DNA from: an uncultured Clostridium sp. | GTDB lineage: Bacteria; Bacillota; Clostridia; TANB77; CAG-508 | Length of the DNA stretch: 34,407 bases | Reading direction: 5' to 3' | NCBI GenBank assembly: GCA_947426525.1 | Contig: CANEEJ010000011.1 | Coordinates: 1 to 34,407 of the forward strand | Shown here: positions 16,711 to 24,252 of the stretch, one piece after another | How positions within the stretch are numbered: position 1 is the stretch's first letter | Layout: each line of letters begins with the position of its first letter | The notes under the pieces: model-generated | The model's input: only the letters and a program-made list of their open reading frames with translations | What the model was told of the DNA's origin: nothing | Database searches by the model: none | Translations under genes and position numbers: made by a program

Positions 16711-17106
16711 TCATACTTCAATATTCAAAATCTCTTTTAATCTTTTAAATTGTTTGGTTAAATACAGGTAACCTAACAAAGCTTCAAAAGCTGTTGCATA
16801 ACGATACTCTTGTACATTAGCATTTTTAGGTAAATGATGGCTTTCTGCATTTCTTCCGCGTCTTACAATGTCTTTTTCTTCATCTGTCAATTTTTCATAT
16901 ATTCCCTCTAAAAGTTTTGCTTGTGCCTTTGCTTTTACATGTTTAATGGTTTCAATATGTAATTTATGTGGTTTTAAATTAGTAGTATTAACTAGATTGG
17001 TTCTTATATATAATTCATAAACGCAATCTCCTACATATGCCCAAGTTAGAGGAGATAATAAATTAATTTCTTCTTCTGGTCGGTTTAAATTAATCCATTC
17101 TTCCAT
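16711..17106 (-). CDS. mrnC: Mini-ribonuclease III
   Basis: A 131-aa protein consisting of an RNase III catalytic domain without the double-stranded-RNA-binding domain, the normal size for Mini-III. Recognisable motifs are LSPLTWAYVGDCVYELYIR (catalytic Asp ~ residue 27), LKPHKLH, VKAKAQAKLL, RRGRNAESHHLPKNA and YRYATAFEALLGYLYL (catalytic Glu near 109). In Bacillus the enzyme matures 23S rRNA ends by cutting the pre-23S stem. It sits 48 nt downstream of rbgA, another ribosome-assembly gene, and a REP element separates the two. In many Firmicutes mrnC is instead next to cysS. Confidence 0.95.
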   Translation of the reverse strand: MEEWINLNRPEEEINLLSPLTWAYVGDCVYELYIRTNLVNTTNLKPHKLHIETIKHVKAKAQAKLLEGIYEKLTDEEKDIVRRGRNAESHHLPKNANVQEYRYATAFEALLGYLYLTKQFKRLKEILNIEV

Positions 17107-17132
17107 TTTTTACTTCCTTTTTTTATTTTAAT

Positions 17133-17178
17133 AGATGTGTCCCGCATCCGACATTTATGTCGGAAAAGAACCGTCCCC
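17133..17178. repeat. REP-like element overlapping the 3' end of rbgA
   Basis: Reverse-complement match to 13452-13496: AGATGTGTCCC, a TCCGACAT/ATGTCGGA hairpin and AAAAGAACCGTCCC. The rbgA stop codon (17155-17157) is inside it, so the last residues of RbgA (about GDGSFPT) are encoded by the repeat. Confidence 0.8.
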
Positions 17179-18087
17179 AACAGGACATTCAATTGTTATT
17201 TTTCCAATGATACCATTTTTGAATTCGTCTAATAGGATTCTTGCTGTTTTTTCGTCGTCGATGTTTCCTCCAGAGATGATACATCCTCTTTTTCTTCCTA
17301 TTTCTAACATGATTTCATAGATATTTTCATTTTCTGGTTGCTCTTGTTGTAGTTTTTCTTCTATTAGCGTTTCTGGTATTTTGTATCTTTGACATAGCTT
17401 TTCTTTGTCGTTTTCGATTAGAAATTTAGTTAGGTAATATGCTATGTCTACTCTTTGTAAGATGTCCTCTTTGATGGTTCCTGTGAAGGCTAAGTTTAGT
17501 GCTACTTCTTCACTTTCAAATTTGGGCCATAATACTCCTGGTGTGTCTAATAGTTCGATTTTATCATTGATACGTATCCATTGTTTTTGTTTGGTTACTC
17601 CTGGTTTATTTCCTACTCCTGCTGTAGTTCTTTTAGAAATTCGATTGATAAAAGATGATTTTCCTACATTAGGTATTCCTAATATCATTGCTCTTATTTT
17701 TCTTCCTATTCTCCCTTTATCTGCTTGTGCTTGCAATTCTACATTCATTATATTTTCTATTTTTCGAATGCATTGGTCTATTCCTTTTCCAGAGTTTGAG
17801 TCTGTTAATACTGCTGGTATTCCTCTCTTTTCGAAATATTTTATCCATAGTTGGTTTTTTCTTTCGTCAGCTAAATCACATTTGTTTAGTACTACTATTT
17901 TTTTCTTTCTTTTTATAATATTCGCTATGTCAGGATTTTGACTTGAAATTGGTATTCTTGCATCTAATAGTTCGATTACAATATCTACTATTTTTAGGTC
18001 TGCTTCTATTTGTCTTCTGGTTTTTGCCATATGACCTGGGTACCAGTTAATTGAAGTTTTGTGACAATTTTCGTTATTACTCATCAT
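17155..18087 (-). CDS. rbgA: Ribosome biogenesis GTPase RbgA (YlqF)
   Basis: A circularly permuted GTPase required for late 50S subunit assembly. The family-defining N-terminus NWYPGHMAKTRRQI is present. The G motifs are in permuted order: NKCD (G4, ~70), then GIPNVGKSS (G1, ~140) and LLDTPGVLWP (G3, ~180), followed by the C-terminal ANTAR-like helical domain. ATGs at 18093, 18087 and 18084 are possible. AAGGAG (18094-18099) abuts the first and is 6 nt from the second, so 18087 is preferred. The start overlaps the end of the DUF1016 gene, and the C-terminal tail is derived from a REP element. Confidence 0.95.
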   Translation of the reverse strand: MMSNNENCHKTSINWYPGHMAKTRRQIEADLKIVDIVIELLDARIPISSQNPDIANIIKRKKKIVVLNKCDLADERKNQLWIKYFEKRGIPAVLTDSNSGKGIDQCIRKIENIMNVELQAQADKGRIGRKIRAMILGIPNVGKSSFINRISKRTTAGVGNKPGVTKQKQWIRINDKIELLDTPGVLWPKFESEEVALNLAFTGTIKEDILQRVDIAYYLTKFLIENDKEKLCQRYKIPETLIEEKLQQEQPENENIYEIMLEIGRKRGCIISGGNIDDEKTARILLDEFKNGIIGKITIECPVGDGSFPT

Positions 18088-19093
18088 TTTCATCTCCTTC
18101 TATGTCTAAATATAAATTTATTTCGTCTTCTGTTGGCAATTTATCTAATATATCTTTTGGTATATATTCATTTAGTTTATAATAAGATACTCCTATTGTC
18201 AAATTAGTCCCTTTAAGTGACCATTCAACACTTAATCTATCCTTTTAATTAAATAGTAACAATCCAATTGTTGGATTATCCATTTCTTTTTTTAGTGTTT
18301 CATCTATAGCCGTCACATAAAAACCTAATTGTCCAATAAATTCTGGTTTAAATGAAGTTGCTTTTAATTCAACAACAACAAAACATCTAAGTTCCAAATG
18401 ATAAAATAATAAATCTATATAATAGTCTTTATCTTCCATCGAAATTTTGTACTGATTTCCTACAAAACTAAAACCTTTTCCAAGTTCAACTAATAAATTC
18501 TTAATTTTATCTATCATTGCATTTTCTAATTCTTGTTCTTTATACTCCTCTTTTAAAGTAATAAAATCAAAAATATATGGATCTTTAATAGTATTATTTA
18601 CTAAATCACTATCTTTTGGTGGTAATGATAAATTGAAATTATTATTGCTATTACCTATTCTTTTATGAAATTCCGTTTCAATTTGAACTGATAATACATT
18701 TCTACTCCAACCATTTTTTATAGTATTTTCTGCATATATCTTTCTAATTTCTTTGTCTTTAATTTTTTCTATTAACAATAAATTGTGACCCCAAGGTAAT
18801 TTGGCAACAAGCTGTTGCCATTTTTCATCTTCTGCATATTCTTCATAGAATAATCTCATGGCTCTTATATTTCTCTCAGAAAATCCTTTCATATTAGGAA
18901 ATGTTAATTTTAATTCAGTAGAAACCTGTTTAGTAAAATTATTTCCATATGCTTTATTTTCTGAAACTATTTTTCCCAATCTAAAATACAACATAATTAA
19001 ATTGCTATTTACTTCTTGCATAGTTTTAATTTGAGTTTTAACTATATCTTCTTTTATACTTCTTATTATTTGCTTAAAGTCTTTTTCTAGCAC
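18077..19093 (-). pseudogene. DUF1016/YhcG-type PDDEXK nuclease, interrupted by an in-frame TAA
   Basis: The main frame (18245-19093, GTG start, RBS AAGGAG) gives 282 aa with the DUF1016 N-terminal helical domain (YFRLGKIV, FSERNIRAMRLFYEEY, LPWGHNLLL) and a PDDEXK-like nuclease core (YIDLLFYH, CFVVVELKA, FIGQLGFYVTA, NPTIGLLLFN). A TAA at 18245-18247 ends it. The same frame continues with DRLSVEWSLKGTNLTIGVSY and YIPKDILDKLPTEDEI, the normal C-terminus of this family, ending at 18077. One nonsense change therefore splits a ~338-aa protein. The catalytic core is intact, so the truncated product might still fold. DUF1016 proteins occur in restriction-modification and defence loci, but no partner is visible. 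The end overlaps rbgA. Confidence 0.85.
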
Positions 19094-19130
19094 TTTATCC
19101 TCTCCTTTATTGATTTTATCTTACTTGATT

Positions 19131-19211
19131 TTACTTAAATACTATTTCTATTTTTTTATTTTCATAAACAATTATCTTTTCAACCGATTTATCTAATATC
19201 TTCTTTTCCAA
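19131..19211 (-). pseudogene. Remnant resembling the C-terminus of a serine site-specific recombinase
   Basis: A 26-residue open stretch ends in VEKIIVYENKKIEIVFK and a stop. This resembles the extreme C-terminal beta-hairpin of large serine recombinases (typically ...IDKIVVYEDKKIEIHF...). A stop codon lies just upstream in frame, so only the tail survives. It abuts the DUF1016 gene and suggests that the gene arrived with a mobile element. The match rests on a short sequence and is tentative. Confidence 0.4.
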
Positions 19212-19270
19212 TCTTTACCTATTATAACACAAATTTCTTATTTAATAAAGCAAAATATCTATATTTGCAA

Positions 19271-19300
19271 AGAAAGAGTGCCAACTTAAGCACTCTTTCT
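19271..19300 (-). terminator. Hairpin downstream of the Clp-M41 gene
   Basis: AGAAAGAGTGC (19271-19281) pairs perfectly with GCACTCTTTCT (19290-19300). The T-tract on the minus strand is weak. Confidence 0.6.
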
Positions 19301-19336
19301 GGTAGTTCTTAGTCCATATTAGACTTCTCGTTTTCC

Positions 19337-21223
19337 TTAAGATAACGTTATGTTTTCAAATAACTCATCAATTTCGCTCTTAGATAACATTCCTTTTTCA
19401 ATAAGAGCTTTTGCCAAAGCATCCAAATACTTCCGTTTTTCCGTAAGTAAGTTTTCTGCATATTCACGAGCCTCTTTTAAGATTTCATCCATGTATTTAT
19501 TGATATCAGTAACAATTTGCTCATTAAACAAATTTTCCTGTCCTTCTTTGATAAATACACGGTCCTGAGACATATCTTCTACCAGTCCATATCTCATTAC
19601 CATATCTTTGGCAAGTCGTGTAGCTTTTCGTAAATCTGAAGATGCTCCTGCTGTTAAAGCTTGAGAATACATCTTTTCTGCTACTCTTCCTGCCAAAATA
19701 GCACCTATGGTTTGAATATAATAATCTCTGTTATTAGAAGGCGTTACATCTGGATTAATCTCAAATACATTAACCCCTAAATAGCCATCTGCTGGCATAA
19801 TAGATACAGCAAGCATTTCATGTTCTATTAACTCATTTGAGAAAACATGTGCTATATAATGACCTGCTTCATGATAACTGGTAGCGCTTTTGTTATTTAT
19901 GCTCATTTTATCAAATTTCCTTTGGTTTACTTTGAAATTTTCCAATATATCTTGTTCTGTGACATAATTTCTTTCTTCTAATTCTGCACAGACCATTGTT
20001 TTATCCAGCAAATCTAAGGTTCTATCTGGATTTTTGGTTTCAAAGTTAAAACAAGCTGCTTTAAAAATAACTGCCTCTACTAATTCTTTGGAAATTGTTG
20101 TATGATGGGATTTTTCCAGAAGTTTAATTTGATTTTTTATCATATCATAAACTTCAAAAGCTCTTGGCTCCCTTACTTCAATCTTCTCGAACCTTCTCTT
20201 CAACGCCGAATCTTTTGAAAAGTAACGAATATACTCATCTTGCGTTGTCGCTCCAATTACTCTGGTCTCCCCTCGTGCTAACAAGGGTTTTAGCGCATTT
20301 GCCAAGTCTAAATCACCTTCACGGCAAGCTCCTGCACCAAGCAATAAATGAATCTCATCAATAAATAAAATACATCTTGGATTTTTTTCTAGAAACTCTA
20401 TTAACTGCTTAAAACGTTCTTCTGCACTTCCTCTATACTGAGTTCCTGCCACAATAGCATTAACATCAAGGCTAAGCAGTATGCTGTCTTTGAACTGCTT
20501 TGGACAATTCTCTGTAACAATCATCCAGGTGAATTTTTCAACTAAAGCTGTTTTCCCAACACCTGCATCCCCTACTAATACTGCATTTCGTTTTGTTTTT
20601 TTCATTAAAACTCGAATGAGTTGCTTGGTTTCTTCCTCTCTGCCACAAATATGGCATTCTTTGCTGTCTTTGGAATATCCACTGTTTAATACCCGTAAAA
20701 AACTACTTAAAGTTCTTGGCATTTCAATATTTGTCACCGTATCATCTCCTAATTCATTTAACGTGTTTGAAATTCCAAAAGTAGGAATAAAAGTTCTCAT
20801 GATGTGTTCAAATTCCTCTTCATATAATTCCGCAAATGCCTCTGTTATATGTTTTATTCCTATCCCTTCATCTGCATACTTTTCTTGCACAAGTTCTGAT
20901 GCTTTATTCAAAATACCAATAATATCTTTATCGATATTAAAAACATCTGGCTTATTTTTATCTTCTGTTGCCATTTGAAAAGGAATTGGAAAATACTCTT
21001 TTACTCCTGTAGTCATTTCATTGAAAATTGCTAGTCTTTTCTTTTCAATTTCTTTCTCTTTTACCCCTTTCGATAAAAAATAATTGTAAAGTGGTGTATT
21101 AGGCATTCCAAATAAAATGAGAAAAATAATTTCCTTTGGAATAAGCGGATATCCTACTTCTTCTGCTATACTCCGAGCTGAGTTTATAGCAAACAATGCT
21201 GTTCCATCCAATTTGTAAGACAT
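19337..21223 (-). CDS. Clp_N-AAA+ ATPase fused to an FtsH-type M41 zinc protease
   Basis: A 628-aa chimera. Residues ~1-150 resemble Clp N-terminal repeats (LDGTALFAINSARSIAEEVG, IGIKHITEAFAEL). A ClpA/B/C D1-type AAA+ module follows: GREEETKQL, Walker A GDAGVGKTALV (~217), GTQYRGSAEERFKQL, Walker B ILFIDEIHLLLGAG (~285), sensor IGATTQDEYIRYF and arginine finger ALKRRFEKI (~340). The rest is an M41 peptidase with HEAGH (~447) and ASSDLRKATRLAKDMV (~530, third zinc ligand Asp), as in FtsH. The FtsH membrane helices and its own SRH-type AAA are absent, so it should be a soluble ATP-dependent metalloprotease. Start supported by AAGGAGG and a consensus promoter. Base composition looks somewhat richer in GC than its neighbours, hinting at transfer. 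Confidence 0.88.
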   Translation of the reverse strand: MSYKLDGTALFAINSARSIAEEVGYPLIPKEIIFLILFGMPNTPLYNYFLSKGVKEKEIEKKRLAIFNEMTTGVKEYFPIPFQMATEDKNKPDVFNIDKDIIGILNKASELVQEKYADEGIGIKHITEAFAELYEEEFEHIMRTFIPTFGISNTLNELGDDTVTNIEMPRTLSSFLRVLNSGYSKDSKECHICGREEETKQLIRVLMKKTKRNAVLVGDAGVGKTALVEKFTWMIVTENCPKQFKDSILLSLDVNAIVAGTQYRGSAEERFKQLIEFLEKNPRCILFIDEIHLLLGAGACREGDLDLANALKPLLARGETRVIGATTQDEYIRYFSKDSALKRRFEKIEVREPRAFEVYDMIKNQIKLLEKSHHTTISKELVEAVIFKAACFNFETKNPDRTLDLLDKTMVCAELEERNYVTEQDILENFKVNQRKFDKMSINNKSATSYHEAGHYIAHVFSNELIEHEMLAVSIMPADGYLGVNVFEINPDVTPSNNRDYYIQTIGAILAGRVAEKMYSQALTAGASSDLRKATRLAKDMVMRYGLVEDMSQDRVFIKEGQENLFNEQIVTDINKYMDEILKEAREYAENLLTEKRKYLDALAKALIEKGMLSKSEIDELFENITLS

Positions 21224-21334
21224 ATAATACCTCCTTATGTTGTGAAAAAGTTATTTTGTTACAAATAGTTACATTATCTAATGTTAAACGCCACCTCCTA
21301 TAGTTTTATGTTTACACAAAATGTTAATATTTGT

Positions 21335-21363
21335 ATTCTATAATCTTTTCCTTAATTTGTCAA
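21335..21363 (-). promoter_or_regulatory. Consensus promoter for the Clp-M41 gene
   Basis: Minus strand TTGACA (21358-21363), 17-nt spacer, TAGAAT (21335-21340). The ~100-nt leader contains a second AGGAGGTGG (around 21291-21299) without a meaningful ORF behind it. Confidence 0.75.
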
Positions 21364-21384
21364 CAAATATTTACATTTTTTACA

Positions 21385-21448
21385 TAAAAAAAGAAAGATT
21401 TAAAGTTAAAGCTCCTTAAAAGTGTTAGCTTCTAACTTCATCTTTCTT
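21385..21448 (-). terminator. Terminator of the ireB-ruvX-yrzB gene run
   Basis: AAGAAAGAT (21391-21399) pairs with ATCTTTCTT (21440-21448), with inner AAAGTTA/TAACTT pairing. The minus strand ends in TTTTTTT. Confidence 0.75.
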
Positions 21449-21451
21449 AAC

Positions 21452-21943
21452 TTACATAGTTCTATAATTATTTTTGTCTGCTCTTTCATCCATTTGTCTA
21501 TCAAATTGTTCGTTTTTATAAAACCAATCTGTTTTTTTATCTTTTGGATTTGCTTTTCTATTTTTATCCATCAACAAATCAAATAGTACAGCTATTGGTA
21601 TTACAATTCCAATTAGAGAAAGAAAAGTATTAAAATACATTCCCATGCTTTCAACTGTGATTTCAGATGTAGCATTTAGCATGGTTGCTATTCCTGTCAT
21701 TAGGTTTGTTCCAAAATACATACCATAAGCTAGCAAGTATAGTAATGCTCCTATCATTTTTCTCTTTACAATCAGTACCATACATAATAATACTACAAAT
21801 AATAGAATGATTTCCATCGTTTGATTGAATGGTTGAATTCCTCCAAAGTCCATTCCTAGTTCATAGGTGAATGCTACTACAATTCTAAGTAGCCAAAACA
21901 TTCCCATAAACATGACTAATAATATTGATAAAAAGTTTTTCAT
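21452..21943 (-). CDS. Four-helix membrane protein of unknown function
   Basis: 163 aa with about four hydrophobic segments (FLSILLVMFMGMFWLLRIVV, IILLFVVLLCMVLIV, IGALLYLLAYGMYFGTNLM, FNTFLSLIGIVIPIAVLFDL) and a hydrophilic, charged C-terminal tail (DKKTDWFYKNEQFDRQMDER) predicted to be cytoplasmic. AAAGGAGG precedes the start with good spacing. It follows yrzB, from which it is separated by a hairpin (21965-21990), and precedes a strong terminator. Family not recognised; the acidic/aromatic tail is distinctive and could be used to find homologues. Confidence 0.75.
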   Translation of the reverse strand: MKNFLSILLVMFMGMFWLLRIVVAFTYELGMDFGGIQPFNQTMEIILLFVVLLCMVLIVKRKMIGALLYLLAYGMYFGTNLMTGIATMLNATSEITVESMGMYFNTFLSLIGIVIPIAVLFDLLMDKNRKANPKDKKTDWFYKNEQFDRQMDERADKNNYRTM

Positions 21944-21961
21944 TTGTTTTCCTCCTTTATA

Positions 21962-21992
21962 AAAAGAGAGATTTGAAATAGCATCTCTCTTC
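21962..21992 (-). terminator. Intergenic terminator-like hairpin after yrzB
   Basis: AGAGAGAT (21965-21972) pairs with ATCTCTCT (21983-21990). The minus strand then reads TTTTT. It may reduce read-through into the four-helix protein gene. Confidence 0.65.
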
Positions 21993-22001
21993 TAATTTCT
22001 T

Positions 22002-22310
22002 TTAGTCTACAAAATCAAAGTCATCTTTAAATTTTTCTTTGAACATTTCAAATACTTTGTTTAGTATTTCTTCATCTTCGATGCTTACATATGATTCTTC
22101 TTCTGAGTTTTCATCATCTGTATCTTCTACTTTTAAGATTACTACTTCTCCTTCTTCTTCCTCTCCTTCTTCTGTAACAGGTAATAATACTACATATTCT
22201 TCATCATCTAATTCTACTAAATCTAAGAATTCAAATTTTACTTCATTTCCTTCTTCATCATTTAATACTACTATGTTATCTAATTCTTCTCCTTCAAAGT
22301 TTTCTTCCAT
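22002..22310 (-). CDS. yrzB: DUF1292 family protein (YrzB-like)
   Basis: A small, extremely acidic protein of about 102 aa with the DUF1292 pattern NIVVLNDEEGNEVKFEFLDL followed by ELDDEEYVVLLPV and a Glu-rich stretch. The family is widespread in Firmicutes and of unknown function. An upstream in-frame ATG exists at 22337, but the Shine-Dalgarno AAGGAG lies inside that extension and is 7 nt from the ATG at 22310, so the shorter form is correct. The order ireB-ruvX-yrzB is conserved in Firmicutes, usually downstream of alaS. alaS is absent here, replaced by the GAF-GGDEF gene. Confidence 0.85.
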   Translation of the reverse strand: MEENFEGEELDNIVVLNDEEGNEVKFEFLDLVELDDEEYVVLLPVTEEGEEEEGEVVILKVEDTDDENSEEESYVSIEDEEILNKVFEMFKEKFKDDFDFVD

Positions 22311-22363
22311 TTCTTTTCTCCTTTCAATTTTATTCATTATATTTTTATATTTAATATAATAAC

Positions 22364-22804
22364 CTATTTTGTTTCATTTTGCAATGAATTTTTTAATTTA
22401 TTTAAGTAGGTTTCTAAAATATATACTGCTGATATAGTATCTACTATATTTCTTTTTTTATTCTTGTTAACATCCAAAAAATTCATGGTTTTATGTGCTT
22501 CTACTGTTGTTAACCTTTCATCTACCATTTCTATTTTTATTGTATTGTATTTACATTTTAATTTATGGATAAAGCCTTGTGTTACTTTTGCTCTTTCTGA
22601 TAATGTTCCATTCATATGAAGTGGCATTCCTACTACAATAGTATCTACTTCATAATTAGCTAAAATTTCATCTAGCCTTCTTAAAACAATCTTATCAGAT
22701 CCATTTCTTTGTATGGTTTCTAATCCTTGTGCTGTAATGTTTAGTGCATCTGTTATAGCTACACCAACTCTTGCTTCTCCATAATCAATTCCTAATATTC
22801 TCAT
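22364..22804 (-). CDS. ruvX: YqgF/RuvX family RNase H-fold nuclease
   Basis: 146 aa, the usual length. Motifs: MRILGIDYGEARVGVAITD (first catalytic Asp), TIVVGMPLHMNGTLSERA, VDERLTTVEA (catalytic Glu/Asp region) and the C-terminal DTISAVYILETYL. The family processes pre-16S rRNA 5' ends in E. coli and has been called a Holliday junction resolvase. It starts 1 nt after the ireB stop, indicating coupling. Confidence 0.95.
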   Translation of the reverse strand: MRILGIDYGEARVGVAITDALNITAQGLETIQRNGSDKIVLRRLDEILANYEVDTIVVGMPLHMNGTLSERAKVTQGFIHKLKCKYNTIKIEMVDERLTTVEAHKTMNFLDVNKNKKRNIVDTISAVYILETYLNKLKNSLQNETK

Positions 22805-22805
22805 T

Positions 22806-23063
22806 TTATTTTTCTTCTAATCCTATATAATCTTTTACCATTTTCTCTAATAGTTCATCTCTTTCAATGGCTCTTATTTTATTTCTAGCATCATTATGGC
22901 TTGTAATGTAGGTTGGGTCTCCTGATAAAATATATCCTACAATTTGATTAATTGGATTATATCCTTTTTGTACTAATGCTTCGTATACCTCTTTTAAAAT
23001 TTCTCTACATCTTAAGTTTTCTTCTCTTTCTACTTCAAAATGCATTGTTTTGTCAAATTCCAT
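22806..23063 (-). CDS. ireB: IreB family regulatory phosphoprotein (UPF0297/YrzL)
   Basis: 85 aa matching the highly conserved UPF0297 family: an N-terminal [12 protein letters not shown] containing the Thr-rich phosphosite region, and [29 protein letters not shown]. In enterococci IreB is a substrate of the PASTA kinase IreK and affects cephalosporin resistance. Strong AGGAGG RBS. It is the first of the conserved ireB-ruvX-yrzB trio and follows the GAF-GGDEF gene by 16 nt. Confidence 0.95.
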   Translation of the reverse strand: MEFDKTMHFEVEREENLRCREILKEVYEALVQKGYNPINQIVGYILSGDPTYITSHNDARNKIRAIERDELLEKMVKDYIGLEEK

Positions 23064-23079
23064 ATTCGTTTCCTCCTTT

Positions 23080-24219
23080 TTAAATATTGGTTATGTCACT
23101 TTCTTTACTGTCAGCATGGTCTAAGTACTCTTCTAATTTCTTTAATACTTCTTCCAATGCAGTTCCTTTATAGTAAGAAGATATTACAAAGTTCAATCTT
23201 GGTATCGCTACTTCTTTACATTCTGCTCCTTTGGATACTCCTCCTAATAACTTAGCTTCTAAATTCATTTGTTGTCTTTCTTCTACTGTTAATTCAATTG
23301 GAGTTGTCTCGATTTTTTCTTTTACTTCATTTAAAAAGTCTGCTACTCCATTTGCTTCTACACCAGAAAAAGCAATTACGAATTTAGGTCCCATATATCT
23401 TACAAATACATATTCTTTTGCTAGATTTTGTCCAATATATTGACTAATTTGGGTTATTACTTTATTTCCTAACTCTCTACAATACTTTTTATTAATTTCC
23501 TGAATATTAGTTATTTTAAACATACAAATAGTTGAAATTGTATATTGGTCAATTGTTTTCTTTCCTTCACCATATAAATATTCTTCTGAATATAGTCCTG
23601 TAAATAAGTCTTTTCTTACAATAGATTCCAATGTTTTTTGATGAACTACTGTTTTTAATACAGAAACAATATTTTCTTTAATTACTTCTAATACAGTAGT
23701 ATCTACATTGTCAAAATCATGTGGTGTTCCACTTTCTATAATCCAATATCCTATGTATACATTATCGATGTATAATGGGAAAAAGATAGCTGATTTCGCT
23801 CTCCCAAATTCCATTTCTTGATAAGGAAGTCTTTCGTTTTCATTATTTACTGTTACATATTTAGGTGTTGCTGATTGAATACTATCTTTGAACATATCTA
23901 CGTTTTGTAGTGCCTTTAATGCATTCCAGTGTTTTTGGTCTACATTAGATGCTTTTACTTGATATTCTGCTCCATCAAATACAACTATTGTTGAATATTT
24001 AATTTCATATCTTTCAATTAGAATATCATTAATTTTCTTTATTTTCTGCTCAACAGTGGAGGTTTCCCCTATGGCATTCATAAAATCCTGAACTACATAT
24101 AGATTGGTAATCTTTTGGTTCATATTTTTAAATTTCTGTATTTTTTTGTGTATGGTTACATTATATACAATTAGTCCTAATACAATTAAAACTAAAATTA
24201 CTACGACTGCTATTATCAA
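23080..24219 (-). CDS. Membrane-anchored GAF plus degenerate GGDEF protein
   Basis: 379 aa: one N-terminal membrane helix (residues ~2-22), a short coiled linker, a GAF-like sensory domain (~40-190) and a GGDEF-fold domain (~205-340) introduced by [14 protein letters not shown]. The catalytic GGDEF loop is replaced: [11 protein letters not shown] stands where RYGGDEFVI would be (~274). Diguanylate cyclase activity is therefore unlikely, and a GTP- or c-di-GMP-binding or purely structural role is more plausible. The start codon is TTG (24219), 10 nt after AGGAGG. It lies immediately after the CpaE-like gene and before ireB, apparently in one transcript. Confidence 0.8.
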   Translation of the reverse strand: MIIAVVVILVLIVLGLIVYNVTIHKKIQKFKNMNQKITNLYVVQDFMNAIGETSTVEQKIKKINDILIERYEIKYSTIVVFDGAEYQVKASNVDQKHWNALKALQNVDMFKDSIQSATPKYVTVNNENERLPYQEMEFGRAKSAIFFPLYIDNVYIGYWIIESGTPHDFDNVDTTVLEVIKENIVSVLKTVVHQKTLESIVRKDLFTGLYSEEYLYGEGKKTIDQYTISTICMFKITNIQEINKKYCRELGNKVITQISQYIGQNLAKEYVFVRYMGPKFVIAFSGVEANGVADFLNEVKEKIETTPIELTVEERQQMNLEAKLLGGVSKGAECKEVAIPRLNFVISSYYKGTALEEVLKKLEEYLDHADSKESDITNI

Positions 24220-24252
24220 AGCTCGTTTCCCTCCTTCTGTTATTTTTCAAAT

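Noticed and set aside
2567..17178. CRISPR array made of the GGGACGG repeats
   Set aside because: The copies are kilobases apart, in both orientations and not regularly spaced; no cas genes are visible.
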